From the NCBI RefSeq assembly GCF_018343535.1, contig NZ_JAGYPF010000001.1, positions 1,612,001 to 1,676,000 of the forward strand: 64,000 nucleotides of DNA, written 5' to 3'. Below the pieces are notes generated by a model, which searched no databases, had not been told where the DNA came from, and was given only the letters and a program-made list of their open reading frames with translations. Below, piece by piece: positions 25,753 through 34,389 of the stretch (within the stretch, counting starts at the first letter, position 1; each line of letters opens with the position of its first letter). Position numbers and translations under genes: made by a program. The DNA is from Neobacillus rhizophilus. GTDB taxonomy: Bacteria > Bacillota > Bacilli > Bacillales > Cytobacillaceae.

Positions 25753-26646
25753 TTAGCCGTCTATTATGGAATAAAACCTATACTTAATATTTGGCGTATA
25801 GGCGGAGGAATCTTCATATGCCCAGTACCGCTGCCGGCTGTTGTACGTATGGGCATTGACGAGCGGCATCCCGTATGCATCCCTGCCCGTTACGATCGTA
25901 TTATGATTAAACCTGCCGTCCCCTTCAAAATCATAACAAATGATATCTCCCAATGTTAGCTGGTCGGGGCTTGATACCACTTGTGCTCTTAACCCAAGCT
26001 TGGATTGCGCAAAATACATTTTGAGCGAGTGGGCCACTGCCCAGCTGTAGCTCCAATTATGGCTTCGCAGCCACCAGCCTGTGCCGCGGTTTGGATAGCC
26101 CCGCATTGGAGCTTCCCCGGCATGAAGGCATTGCGAGATAAAGTTGGTACAGTCGTTTTCAAATTTTTTATAGGCGGGATTGTAGCTGTTCCACCAGCGC
26201 TCCGCGTATTGGACAGCTTGGAGTCGGTTGTATTGGTAGCGGATTCGTTCTTCATTGGGTTCTGGGGGCACTACTTCGGATGGGGGCTGGTTTTCGGATT
26301 GATACTCCTGATATAATGGCGGGTGGATTTCTTCATCCATAATTAAAGCCCCGTGATAAAACTTTGCCATTCTTTCTTCGGTCTCTTCCTCAAGATATAA
26401 ACTTCCTTTTTGTTTGATTAAATATTGATAATGGGCAAGGTATTTCACCTGCTGGAAATCGTCTTCATCGGTGGTGGTAAGAATTTTCCCGGACGCTTTC
26501 ACCTTGACGATTTCTGCTGACCTTTTCGAGAGAGTATCCCGTTTCTGCACGGCTTTTGAAAAAAAGTCTTTGGCATTTCGCTGGTTTGGATTAGCAACGA
26601 ATTGCTGGACCCTGAAATCAAAAAGCTTCTGAAGGGCATCACGCAT
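25753..26646 (-). CDS. Amidase_6-domain protein (YhbB-like)
   Basis: About 297 residues from ATG 26646, which follows AAAGGAG; an ATG at 26673 lacks a site. The C-terminal half (about 145-297) is the Amidase_6 domain with probable catalytic Cys in NDCTNFISQ, His in RFNHNTIV, and the LGDIICYDFEGDG stretch. The N-terminal half is charged and helical, with no signal peptide seen. In B. subtilis yhbB sits beside queG and cspR, the same context as here. The cell-wall or spore substrate is unknown. Confidence 0.88.
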   Translation of the reverse strand: MRDALQKLFDFRVQQFVANPNQRNAKDFFSKAVQKRDTLSKRSAEIVKVKASGKILTTTDEDDFQQVKYLAHYQYLIKQKGSLYLEEETEERMAKFYHGALIMDEEIHPPLYQEYQSENQPPSEVVPPEPNEERIRYQYNRLQAVQYAERWWNSYNPAYKKFENDCTNFISQCLHAGEAPMRGYPNRGTGWWLRSHNWSYSWAVAHSLKMYFAQSKLGLRAQVVSSPDQLTLGDIICYDFEGDGRFNHNTIVTGRDAYGMPLVNAHTYNSRQRYWAYEDSSAYTPNIKYRFYSIIDG

Positions 26647-26712
26647 TTGGCTTTTCACTCCTTTCACTTTCATACATATGAAAGGAAGCGGGATAAAATC
26701 AAGAGTTTGACA

Positions 26713-26911
26713 ATTTTCGTTAGGGGTATTTAATTAATGGGGTAAATTTCCCTAATTGCGGGAACGATTTTGACGGGTCCACCTCTTATTTTGATGAAAC
26801 GGGAAAAATAACAGGCCCTATTTTGACCAGGACACCTCAAATTTCATGAGGACGGTTAAAATAAAGGCGCTATTTTAACCAGTTCAGTCTACTTTACGAG
26901 GAAATGGTAAA
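26713..26911. repeat. 52-53 bp tandem hairpin array (3 clear units, 1 eroded)
   Basis: Units begin ATTTTGACS or ATTTTAACC at 26767, 26820 and 26872 (spacing 53 and 52), with an eroded copy from about 26713. The best unit pairs ATTTTGACC with GGTTAAAAT and CCTCA with TGAGG, forming a two-step hairpin. Located between the amidase and queG genes. No ORF. Confidence 0.7.
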
Positions 26912-26937
26912 AAGAGCAGAACCATTTATCTGCTCTT
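26906..26937 (-). terminator. queG terminator
   Basis: Minus-strand stem AAGAGCAGA / TCTGCTCTT followed by TTTTTACC, directly after the queG stop. Confidence 0.88.
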
Positions 26938-26940
26938 CCT

Positions 26941-28071
26941 TCATTTAATAAAATTCAACCCTTTTTCAATCTCATTCCGCACTTCGATATCTGCTTCATG
27001 GTCCAACGCTTTTACTAATGCTGCCTCTGCAGAGTCCCCTCCAATTTTGCCAAGCGCCCAGGCCGCTGTCCCTCTCGCAACGGGACTTGCCTCGTTTTCC
27101 AGAACTTCAATTAAATCATCAACTGCCGTCTCATCCTTAAAATGGGCCAGCGCAATCATGGCGTTCCGCTGAATCGGCTTCTTCCCTCTCCAGGATCCTG
27201 CCAAATAGCCAAAGCGATTTTTAAATTCGCGATTACTTAATTTTAAAATAGGCTTCAACAGCGGTTTTACAGCCCCTGGGTCCGGCTCCATTTCAGCATG
27301 AAAATGAAAGTTCTTTCCCTTGTTATGCGGGCACGCGGTCTGGCAGGAATCGCAGCCATAGATACGATTGCCGATTTTCTCGCGGAACTCGTCAGGAATA
27401 AATCCCTTCGTCTGGGTTAAAAAAGAAACACAACGCTGCGCGTTAATCTGTCCGCCTTGAATCAATGCTCCCGTCGGACAAGCCTCAAGGCATTTCGTGC
27501 AGGAGCCGCATTGGTCTTCGACTAAAGAATCCGGTTCAAATGGAATACTCGTAATCATTTCTCCTAAATAAACATACGAACCGAACTCCGGGGTAATAAT
27601 GGCACAATTTTTTCCGCTCCAGCCAATTCCCGCCCGCTCGGCGACAGCCCGGTCCGAGAGCTCGCCTGTATCGACCATCGATTTCAGCTGCGCTTCTGGA
27701 ACCTTCATTAAAATAAACTCCTCAAGCTTCTGCAGACGGTCTTTAATAATATGATGATAATCTTGGCCCCACGAAGCGCGGGCATAAATCCCCCGCCTTT
27801 CCCCCTTTTTGCTCTCCACACGGTATGTCATTTTTGAAGGGTATGCTAACGCGATCGAAATAATCGACTGAGCACCATTCATTATTAATGCAGGAGTGGT
27901 CCGTTTTTCAATATCCGGCTCTTCAAATCCTGATTGATATCCCAGTTCCTGCTGGCGGATTAAACGGTTTTTCAATTCCGTAAATGGGTCAGCAGTCGTG
28001 AAACCAATTTTATCGATACCGATTTCTTTGCTGTAAGCTATGATTTCTTGTTTTAATGTCTGAATGTCCAT
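26941..28071 (-). CDS. queG: Epoxyqueuosine reductase
   Basis: 376 residues. Reduces epoxyqueuosine to queuosine in tRNA, using cobalamin and two [4Fe-4S] clusters. The ferredoxin-like cysteines are visible in QCGSCTKCLEACP and YGCDSCQTACPHN, with a further Cys in RCVSF. A C-terminal stretch (about 290-376) has HEAT-like repeats (ALAHFKDETAVDDLI, AWALGKIGG). Length fits the family. Known as yhbA in B. subtilis, next to yhbB and cspR, as here. Confidence 0.96.
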   Translation of the reverse strand: MDIQTLKQEIIAYSKEIGIDKIGFTTADPFTELKNRLIRQQELGYQSGFEEPDIEKRTTPALIMNGAQSIISIALAYPSKMTYRVESKKGERRGIYARASWGQDYHHIIKDRLQKLEEFILMKVPEAQLKSMVDTGELSDRAVAERAGIGWSGKNCAIITPEFGSYVYLGEMITSIPFEPDSLVEDQCGSCTKCLEACPTGALIQGGQINAQRCVSFLTQTKGFIPDEFREKIGNRIYGCDSCQTACPHNKGKNFHFHAEMEPDPGAVKPLLKPILKLSNREFKNRFGYLAGSWRGKKPIQRNAMIALAHFKDETAVDDLIEVLENEASPVARGTAAWALGKIGGDSAEAALVKALDHEADIEVRNEIEKGLNFIK

Positions 28072-28180
28072 TTATTTGTACCTCCCTTCGTCCCTGTATT
28101 TATCTATTTGAAGTAATAAAATTATTATCAGCCATCTATCTATGATAAACTATTTTAAGGAAATTTTGGAGGTGGAAACG

Positions 28181-28852
28181 TTGGAAATTCAGGTTTCAAC
28201 AGAGTTAACAGAACTGATACCCAATTTTAAAGTCGGGGTAATCGAATATAGCAATATAACAGTGGGCGAGTCGCCGCAGATGCTAAAAGGGCGGCTTCAG
28301 CTTTTTCAAGAATCAATTTTCTTTGACCTGGAAGAAAAAAGTGTCACCGACCTTCCCGGAATCCAGGAATGGCGGAATGTTTTTAAGAAGACTGGGAAGG
28401 ATCCGAACCGGTATCGCCATTCGGCCGAAGCTTTGTTCAGAAGAGTAAAAAAGCAAAATTACTTTGCCTCCGGGCAGAGTGCGGTTGACTTATATAATTT
28501 TTTCTCGTTGCAATATCAGGTGCCGATTGGCCTTTATGATAGGGATTTATTGGAGGAACCAGTGGAAATCCGTATTGGAAGAGCGGGCGAGTATTATATA
28601 GGATTAAACGGCAGAAGCAATTCTCTCGAGCGACTTATTTTAACATCTGATGCAAACGGACCGTTTGGAAGTCCATTTGTCGATTCTGAAAGATCTGCCG
28701 TCACCACCGCAACTAAAAATGCTTTGCAAATCATTTACCTAAGACCATCAACTGATTTGGAAAACGCCAAAAAGCTAACAGAATCATTAATGAACATGTT
28801 TGTTCAAATACATGGCGGGGAAGCTTCCTATCGGATTCTCGGGAATTCCTAA
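28181..28852 (+). CDS. B3/B4 tRNA-binding-domain protein
   Basis: About 223 residues from a TTG at 28181, 6 bases after GGAGGTG; the upstream ATG at 28142 has no site. Contains a stand-alone B3/B4 domain, the fold of the phenylalanyl-tRNA synthetase beta editing region: WRNVFKKTGKDPNRYRHSAEALFRRV and NFFSLQYQVPIGLYD. Such free-standing proteins may edit mischarged tRNA, but this is not established for most of them. It is divergent from queG with about 110 bp between starts. Confidence 0.85.
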   Translation: MEIQVSTELTELIPNFKVGVIEYSNITVGESPQMLKGRLQLFQESIFFDLEEKSVTDLPGIQEWRNVFKKTGKDPNRYRHSAEALFRRVKKQNYFASGQSAVDLYNFFSLQYQVPIGLYDRDLLEEPVEIRIGRAGEYYIGLNGRSNSLERLILTSDANGPFGSPFVDSERSAVTTATKNALQIIYLRPSTDLENAKKLTESLMNMFVQIHGGEASYRILGNS

Positions 28853-28854
28853 GG

Positions 28855-28905
28855 AAAAATAATAAAACGCAGCGCAACGTTCTTTGCGAAACGGTACACT
28901 GCGTT
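28855..28905 (-). terminator. tRNA-Gly terminator
   Basis: Minus-strand stem AACGCAG / CTGCGTT with nested CGCAA/TTGCG pairing, followed by TTATTATTTTT. It lies 14 bp beyond the tRNA CCA end. Confidence 0.8.
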
Positions 28906-28918
28906 GGTTACTATGTAA

Positions 28919-28992
28919 TGGAGCGGGTGATGAGAATCGAACTCACAACAACAGCTTGGAAGGCTGTGGTTTTACCACTAAACTACACCCGC
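28919..28992 (-). tRNA. tRNA-Gly (anticodon TCC)
   Basis: 74 nt on the minus strand including encoded CCA. Acceptor GCGGGTG / CACCCGC, anticodon stem ACAGC / GCTGT with loop CTTCCAA (anticodon TCC), T-loop TTCGATT. Complete cloverleaf; TTGACG/TAATAT promoter upstream and terminator downstream. Confidence 0.97.
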
Positions 28993-29037
28993 ATATTAAA
29001 AAGTGTGAAATATTTTTGAACAAATCCGACCTTTATA

Positions 29038-29066
29038 ATATTACATATTTCACAAACTATCGTCAA
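29038..29066 (-). promoter_or_regulatory. tRNA-Gly promoter
   Basis: Minus strand TTGACG (29066-29061) and TAATAT (29043-29038) with an ideal 17-bp spacer, about 46 bp from the mature 5' end. Confidence 0.8.
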
Positions 29067-29253
29067 GAGAAAAACACGAATTTTGTCGAATTTTTTTCAA
29101 AGATGATGAAAAGAGACTCTGCAAAGCCAGAGATAAGCGATTCAAATCTTGCCTTCGCATGGGCTTTGAGATGATGGAGAGTAAAGATTCAAGAGATGGA
29201 AGGGCAATTTTAAAAGAGTAAATGATGAATTTTAAAAAAATGAGGGTGAAATA

Positions 29254-30216
29254 TTGAATATTTCAGTTTTAGGTTGTGGGCGTTGGGGAACCTTTTTAGC
29301 TTGGTATGCTAATAAAGTTGGGCACAATGTTATGTTATGGGGGAGAGAAAGCTCCAGGAATTTTATTGGATTAAAAGAGACTCGAAAAAATGACTATCTA
29401 TCTTTACCAGAGGATGTAGCACTAACTAATTCATTAGAAAAAGCTATATCATCTGCAGAAATAATAATTATTTCCATTTGTGCGCAAGAATTACGTTCAT
29501 TTGCAAATCAATTAAGTACATTAAATACAATACAAGGTAAAACCTTTATTTTGTGTATGAAGGGGTTAGAAGCTAGTAGTGGAAAAAGACTTTCCCAAGT
29601 ATTTGGAGAAGAGGTTGGAAAAAATGTAAATACTGCAGTATGGGTTGGACCTGGGCACGTACAAGATTTCGTGAGTAATATACCAAACTGTATGGTTATC
29701 GGTTCTGACAATATTGAAGTAACCAAAAAAATTGTCCAAGAGTTAAATAGTGATTTAATTAGGTTCTACTATGGGCAAGACCTTATTGGGAATGAGATTG
29801 GTGCTGCAGCAAAAAATGTAATGGGTATAGCAGCAGGAATGTTGGATGGGTTAAATTATAGCAGTTTAAAAGGTTCACTTATGGCAAGGGGAACAAGGGA
29901 AATCTCTCGGCTAGTTAGAGCAATGGGAGGAAATGATGTAACTGTATATGGATTAAGTCATCTGGGAGATTTTGAAGCAACGTTATTCTCTGAACATAGT
30001 CACAATAGAAAATTCGGTCAGTTATTAGTAGAAGGAAAAGAATTTGGAAGATTAGCAGAAGGTGTTGCAACTGTAAGGGCATTGATGGAATTATCCAAGC
30101 AGTATGACGTTCAACTCCCAATTTGTAATGCGTTATTTGAGATCATATTTGAGAATAAAAATGCAGAAGAAACATTAAAAGATTTATTTTTAAGACCTGT
30201 AAAATTTGAGTTTTAG
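29254..30216 (+). CDS. GpsA-like NAD(P)-dependent glycerol-3-phosphate dehydrogenase
   Basis: 320 residues, TTG start after GAGGGTG. N-terminal Rossmann fold (SVLGCGRWGTFLAWYANKVGH), central substrate region WVGPGHVQDF, and C-terminal catalytic part with Lys in GAAAKNVMGIAAGMLDGL and GLSHLGDFEATLFSEHSHN. It makes or oxidises sn-glycerol-3-phosphate. Slightly short and more AT-rich than its conserved left neighbours, and not beside der as the housekeeping gpsA usually is in Bacillus, so it is probably a second, acquired copy. The symbol is left blank for that reason. Confidence 0.85.
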   Translation: MNISVLGCGRWGTFLAWYANKVGHNVMLWGRESSRNFIGLKETRKNDYLSLPEDVALTNSLEKAISSAEIIIISICAQELRSFANQLSTLNTIQGKTFILCMKGLEASSGKRLSQVFGEEVGKNVNTAVWVGPGHVQDFVSNIPNCMVIGSDNIEVTKKIVQELNSDLIRFYYGQDLIGNEIGAAAKNVMGIAAGMLDGLNYSSLKGSLMARGTREISRLVRAMGGNDVTVYGLSHLGDFEATLFSEHSHNRKFGQLLVEGKEFGRLAEGVATVRALMELSKQYDVQLPICNALFEIIFENKNAEETLKDLFLRPVKFEF

Positions 30217-30223
30217 TGGATGG

Positions 30224-30261
30224 GAAATGGCTCAGTATAGTTGAACTGAGCCATTTCTTTT
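30224..30261 (+). terminator. Terminator of the GpsA-like gene
   Basis: Perfect 12-bp stem GAAATGGCTCAG / CTGAGCCATTTC with TTTT. Closely resembles the terminator at 43609. Confidence 0.92.
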
Positions 30262-30354
30262 AGTACAAAACACGGTACAAATTGGTTTGCATATTCGGCT
30301 GTTTTTTCGGGTTTTGCGATAGGGAACGGGACCAGTTACTAAATTATGGACTTA

Positions 30355-31287
30355 TCAAATAAGTTTATGAATCCAGTTCACAACATCCGCGTGAACTTCG
30401 TCCCTATTGGTCTCATTCAATAGTTCATGGCGGGCATCTTCATATAATTTATAGCTTACATCAGCCAGCCCGGCCTGTTTATAGGCATTATAAGTTTTGA
30501 TGACACCTTTTGAATTCGCGCCAACCGGGTCCTTACTTCCGGAAATAATGAAAATAGGCAGCGTGGATGGAACGGACCTTATGTTTTCAGGTTTATTGAT
30601 GGTTTCCAGGCCGAGAAGCAGATCATGGAAAAAGCCACTTGAAAAAACACCGCCGCAATACGGGTCGGCCAAATATAAATCAACCTCTTGTTCATCCCTG
30701 CTTAACCAATCAAACTCTGTCCTGACTGGACGAAACGCTTTATTATAGCTTCCGAAGGTTAAATTATTCATCAAAGGACTCGGTGCCCTGCTTCCTTTCG
30801 TTTTTTTCTCCCTAGAAGCAACCATTTTGCCGATTTTCCCAAGAAGACCTGGGTCGTCGCCTGTGCCGGAAAGAATCACCCCAGCTAGCCTGTCTCCAAA
30901 TAATTGAATATAGCGTCTTGATAGAAAAGAACCCATACTATGCCCGAATAAAAAAACCGGCACATCTGGATTTTCTTTTTCGATGATGGTTGTCAGTGTT
31001 TGCATATCTTGGACTACTTTTTCAAATCCTTGCTCTTCGGCAAAATATCCGATACTGTTTGTCTGATTACCGGTTCTACCGTGGCCGCGGTGATCGTTTC
31101 CGTAGACAAATATATTGTGGAAAACCAATTCCCTTGCAAACCTATCGTAACGCATTATATGCTCGGCCATACCATGTGAAAGCTGTACAATGGCACGAGG
31201 CTTTTCCTCGCTCCCCTTCACCCACTTGCTAGCATAGATTTCCACGCCATCAGTTGTTTGAAAAGAAAAATCTGTCTGCATAGCCAC
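30355..31287 (-). CDS. Alpha/beta hydrolase (S33/monoacylglycerol-lipase type)
   Basis: About 310 residues. Serine hydrolase fold with oxyanion stretch VQLSHGMAEH, nucleophile elbow FLFGHSMGSF, acidic residue in ISGSKDPVG and catalytic His in YEDARHELLNE. Resembles bacterial lysophospholipase/monoacylglycerol lipases that act on lipids or esters in the cytoplasm. The GTG at 31287 (GGGAG 8 bases upstream) is the best start; the ATG at 31281 is also possible. Transcribed alone. Confidence 0.88.
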   Translation of the reverse strand: MAMQTDFSFQTTDGVEIYASKWVKGSEEKPRAIVQLSHGMAEHIMRYDRFARELVFHNIFVYGNDHRGHGRTGNQTNSIGYFAEEQGFEKVVQDMQTLTTIIEKENPDVPVFLFGHSMGSFLSRRYIQLFGDRLAGVILSGTGDDPGLLGKIGKMVASREKKTKGSRAPSPLMNNLTFGSYNKAFRPVRTEFDWLSRDEQEVDLYLADPYCGGVFSSGFFHDLLLGLETINKPENIRSVPSTLPIFIISGSKDPVGANSKGVIKTYNAYKQAGLADVSYKLYEDARHELLNETNRDEVHADVVNWIHKLI

Positions 31288-31317
31288 CGCAATCACTCCC
31301 ATTAATACAATTTTTAT

Positions 31318-31361
31318 AAAAAAAGACTCACGCAATTACAGCTATAGCAATTGTGTGAGTC
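31318..31361 (-). terminator. Terminator of the 48-residue gene
   Basis: Minus-strand stem GACTCACACAATT / AATTGCGTGAGTC (one wobble) with TTTTTTT. It lies upstream of the hydrolase start and downstream of the small gene ending at 31438. Confidence 0.88.
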
Positions 31362-31437
31362 TCCAATTCTCCGTCACTTTCATTAACTTAATAAGAATAT
31401 ATAGGTGGACTTAAAATTTGTCAACGCTTACTTTTAT

Positions 31438-31584
31438 TTAACTAGCAATCGTTAGTTCCGTAATATGGACTAATTCCACAGTATATAAAGAGTCTATTTC
31501 TTTTATTTCGCAATAACCGGAAGTATACCTGTAGATAATTTCGTAATCTTTTCCCTTGTATCTAACATGCGTATTTTGCTTCAA
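31438..31584 (-). CDS. 48-residue protein, unknown function
   Basis: Small gene read directly: TTG at 31584 six bases after GAGGTG, stop TAA at 31438, own terminator 77 bp downstream. The product (MKQNTHVRYKGKDYEIIYRY, then TSGYCEIKEIDSLYTVELVH and ITELTIAS) looks like a small all-beta barrel, with alternating hydrophobic residues and one Cys. It resembles short Bacillus proteins of SH3-like size, but I cannot name it. It lies between the hydrolase and the FAD dehydrogenase on the same strand. Confidence 0.68.
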   Translation of the reverse strand: MKQNTHVRYKGKDYEIIYRYTSGYCEIKEIDSLYTVELVHITELTIAS

Positions 31585-31730
31585 TAGACTCACCTCAATA
31601 ATATTCATTAATTTAGTTATATAATTTTTTTACTGAAGAAACTATAAGCCATTTATACATATTTTTTTATGCAGCTATTACTTTAGTATTATTTTCTATG
31701 AAAAATAATTGAAAATTTCGTTATACATAC

Positions 31731-31762
31731 AAAAAAACGTCTCTACCTTTTCGTAAAGACGT
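31731..31762 (-). terminator. Terminator of the FAD dehydrogenase gene
   Basis: Minus-strand stem ACGTCTTTAC / GTAGAGACGT (one mismatch) followed by TTTTTTTG, about 20 bp after the stop. Confidence 0.85.
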
Positions 31763-31780
31763 CCCTATCCATCTATTAAT

Positions 31781-33436
31781 CTATGTTAATTCTGCAGCAA
31801 TGGCCCTTCCCGCAACACGGCCAGTGAACAGACATCCGCCCAAAAAGGTCCCTTCGAGAGCACGATAGCCGTGGATACCACCGCCGCCAAATCCTGATAC
31901 CTCACCGGCAGCGTAAAGACCTGGAACAGGATTGCCCGATTCATTCAAAATCCTTCCTGACAAATCCGTTTGCAACCCGCCCAGTGTTTTCCGGCTGACG
32001 ATATTCAGCCTGACGGCAATCAGCGGGCCGTTTTTCGGGTCGAGGATTTTATGCGGCGGAGCAACCCGGATTAGCTTATCTCCGATATATTGACGCGCCC
32101 CGCGCATCGCTGTAATCTGCAGGTCTTTCGTAAATTTATTATCGATTTCCCGATCCCGTGCCTGAATCTGGCGTTCGATATCCGCGAGATTCAATAAATT
32201 TTCCCCTGTCAGGTTATTCATTCCTTTGACGAGGTCAGCCAAGTTATCCGCAATGACAAAGTCCTCCCCTTTGTCCATAAAGGCTTTTACTGGAGCAGGT
32301 GCATCGCCAATTGCTCTGCCTAACACCTTACGAATGCTTTTTCCCGTTAAATCAGGGTTTTGCTCGGAACCGGATAGGGCAAATTCCTTTTTAATGATTT
32401 TTTTCGTTAAAATAAACCAGGAGTAATCATAGCCTGTCTTTTTGATGGCTTCAAGGGTGCCCAATGTGTCGAAGCCCGGAAAGTTTGGCGCCTGAAAACG
32501 CTGACCACGAGCGTCCAGCCAAATGGAGGAAGGCCCCGGCAGAATCCGAATACCATGCTTGCTCCAAATCGGATTCCAATTCTTGATGCCCTCCGTGTAA
32601 TGCCACATGCGGTCGCGGTTGACAATTCTGCCGCCAGCTTCCTCGGTAATGGCGAGCATCCGGCCGTCAACATGCGCCGGTACGCCTGAAAGCATTTGTT
32701 TAGGAGGCTCGCCAAGACTGCTTGGCCAATTTTTTCGAATCAATTCGTGGTTGCCACCAATACCGCCGCTTGAAATTAATACGGCATGGGCACTGTATTC
32801 AAAGCTGCCTGCAACTTCCCTGCTGCTGTCCTCCCCGCGGGCGGCGGAACTAGGGACAAGAACAGAACCACTTACGCCTGTAATAGCACCATTACTTGTT
32901 ATGAGATTGTCCACCCGATGACGCTGAAGAAACTGAACCAGCCCATTTTTCATGTGCTCACGGACACGACGTTCAAATGGCTCAACAATACCGGGGCCTG
33001 TTCCCCAGACAATATGGAAGCGTGGGACCGAGTTTCCATGCCCATCAGCAAGATAGCCGCCGCGTTCGGCCCAGCCTACAACCGGAAAGAAGCGTACACC
33101 CATCTCATGCAGCCACGCGCGCTTTTCCCTCGCCGCAAAATCAATGTAAGCTTCCGCCCATTTTCGTCCCCAATAATCTTCGTCTTCCTCTCGGTCAAAT
33201 CCAGCCGCTCCCAGCCAATCCTGCCAGGCTAGCTCTTTGGAATCCTTAATCCCCATCCGCCGCTGCTCCGGGGAATCTATTAAAAACAGACCACCGAACG
33301 ACCACCAAGCCTGTCCACCCATAGAAACTTCGGGCTCTTGATCCAAGAGCAGCACTTTTTTCCCGGCATCAGCGATTTCCACCGTTGCTACTAGCCCGGC
33401 AAGTCCGGCACCTACCACAATTACGTCAAACTCCAT
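31781..33436 (-). CDS. FAD-binding dehydrogenase (fumarate reductase / ketosteroid dehydrogenase flavoprotein family)
   Basis: About 551 residues from ATG 33436 (GGAGG 8 bases upstream; an ATG at 33457 is possible). N-terminal dinucleotide site VIVVGAGLAGLVATVEIADAGKKVLLLD, central cap, and C-terminal FAD segment GLYAAGEVSGFGGGGIHGYRALEGTFLGGC. This flavoprotein class contains 3-oxosteroid 1-dehydrogenases and fumarate reductase-like enzymes; Bacillus members of this length are annotated only as FAD-binding dehydrogenases and the substrate is unknown. Monocistronic with its own terminator. Confidence 0.88.
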   Translation of the reverse strand: MEFDVIVVGAGLAGLVATVEIADAGKKVLLLDQEPEVSMGGQAWWSFGGLFLIDSPEQRRMGIKDSKELAWQDWLGAAGFDREEDEDYWGRKWAEAYIDFAAREKRAWLHEMGVRFFPVVGWAERGGYLADGHGNSVPRFHIVWGTGPGIVEPFERRVREHMKNGLVQFLQRHRVDNLITSNGAITGVSGSVLVPSSAARGEDSSREVAGSFEYSAHAVLISSGGIGGNHELIRKNWPSSLGEPPKQMLSGVPAHVDGRMLAITEEAGGRIVNRDRMWHYTEGIKNWNPIWSKHGIRILPGPSSIWLDARGQRFQAPNFPGFDTLGTLEAIKKTGYDYSWFILTKKIIKKEFALSGSEQNPDLTGKSIRKVLGRAIGDAPAPVKAFMDKGEDFVIADNLADLVKGMNNLTGENLLNLADIERQIQARDREIDNKFTKDLQITAMRGARQYIGDKLIRVAPPHKILDPKNGPLIAVRLNIVSRKTLGGLQTDLSGRILNESGNPVPGLYAAGEVSGFGGGGIHGYRALEGTFLGGCLFTGRVAGRAIAAELT

Positions 33437-33574
33437 TCCTTTTTCCTCCATCCCCATCCAACACCTGTTTAAATTTTCAGATAATGATACGTTACCATCT
33501 TTTTATTATTTTTTTAATCCTCATCGAAAAATTTGTGGAGATGAAAACTTATTAGAGAAATCTTACTGTTAATT

Positions 33575-33888
33575 TTAATTGACTATCCATTTAGTTAAAT
33601 ATTCCTTATCAACCAACCAGAAAAGGTATTCTAAATTATGGTTAATCGTTTCAAGTTTACCCTGACTCAAATTCTTCGGAAGCCCTGTAAGTTGATAATC
33701 TATTACCAATTTCCCACCTTTTTGAGTAACATCATTTACCTGCAGGCCTAAATCAAACCGGGCCTGATAGGTTGCTTCTTGGACAACATCCAAACATCTT
33801 CTTCGTTATGTACGTAAAGATAGGCCGTACGGTAGATTCTTTCATAATGTTGTTGTACTAACTTTTCAAAGGTGCTTTTATTGCAATT
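33575..33888 (-). pseudogene. Remnant fusing an ECF sigma factor N-terminus to an anti-sigma C-terminus
   Basis: Reading the minus strand from 33888, the first 31 codons encode a sigma-70 region 2 start (STFEKLVQQHYERIYRTAYL, then YVHNEEDV). One base is missing near 33793; the next frame continues [11 protein letters not shown], still sigma-like. At about 33760 it switches to a sequence with no sigma character ([20 protein letters not shown]...), which resembles the C-terminal domain of DUF4179/DUF5643 anti-sigma proteins. No start codon with a ribosome site remains. An internal deletion that removed most of a sigma/anti-sigma pair, followed by a frameshift, explains this. Confidence 0.65.
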
Positions 33889-33910
33889 AAAATCCTAAAT
33901 TCAAAATGAA

Positions 33911-33942
33911 TAAAAAGGGTGCCTTCTTTAAAGAAAGCACCC
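33911..33942 (-). terminator. Hairpin, second of two after the thioesterase gene
   Basis: Stem GGGTGC / GCACCC with inner TTCTTT/AAAGAA pairing; minus strand continues CTTTTTATTC. It is a back-up terminator behind the one at 33971. Confidence 0.75.
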
Positions 33943-33970
33943 GATTAAAACAACCAAAATGGATTCATAA

Positions 33971-33990
33971 ATAAAAGCCCTCTTGGGCTT
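33971..33990 (-). terminator. Thioesterase terminator
   Basis: Minus-strand stem AAGCCC / GGGCTT with AAGA loop and TTTTATTT, 10 bp after the stop. Confidence 0.8.
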
Positions 33991-33999
33991 CTTGTGGGC

Positions 34000-34389
34000 T
34001 TATTTTAGGTTTGTGCGAAATAGGATTGCTTTAGATTTTGCTACAATATCTTGTTTATCGTTATAAATCGAACACTCCGTATGTATTAAAGTTTTGCCTT
34101 GTTTTTCAATTTTGGCATTTGCCATCAAGTATGTACCAGTGGCGGGTTTCAAAAAAGAAACATTTAAATCAACGGTTACAGCTTGTTGTATACCGTCTTC
34201 AGTTGCTGGTAACAAGTTTGATACGGCTACATCAGCCAATGAAGAAATAATGCCACCATGTATAACACCTGCACTATTAATGAATAGATCCTGAACTGGC
34301 AACATGATTTGCAAATTATTATCATCAATCTTTTTGTATTTCAAACCTAAAAATTCATCAAATGGCTGTCTTATAAACATCTGATACAC
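34000..34389 (-). CDS. PaaI-family acyl-CoA thioesterase (hotdog fold)
   Basis: 129 residues. Single hotdog domain with the 4HBT motif region INSAGVIHGGIISSLADVAVSN, where Asp/Glu and the HGG turn bind the thioester. Hydrolyses acyl- or aryl-CoA in the cytoplasm; the specific substrate is not visible. Ribosome site AGAGGTG. Transcribed alone, followed by tandem terminators. Confidence 0.9.
   Translation of the reverse strand: MYQMFIRQPFDEFLGLKYKKIDDNNLQIMLPVQDLFINSAGVIHGGIISSLADVAVSNLLPATEDGIQQAVTVDLNVSFLKPATGTYLMANAKIEKQGKTLIHTECSIYNDKQDIVAKSKAILFRTNLK

Noticed and set aside
28919..30216. Genomic island inserted at tRNA-Gly
   Set aside because: The tRNA 3' end faces the conserved B3/B4 gene, no integrase is present, and no copy of the tRNA end was found on the other side.
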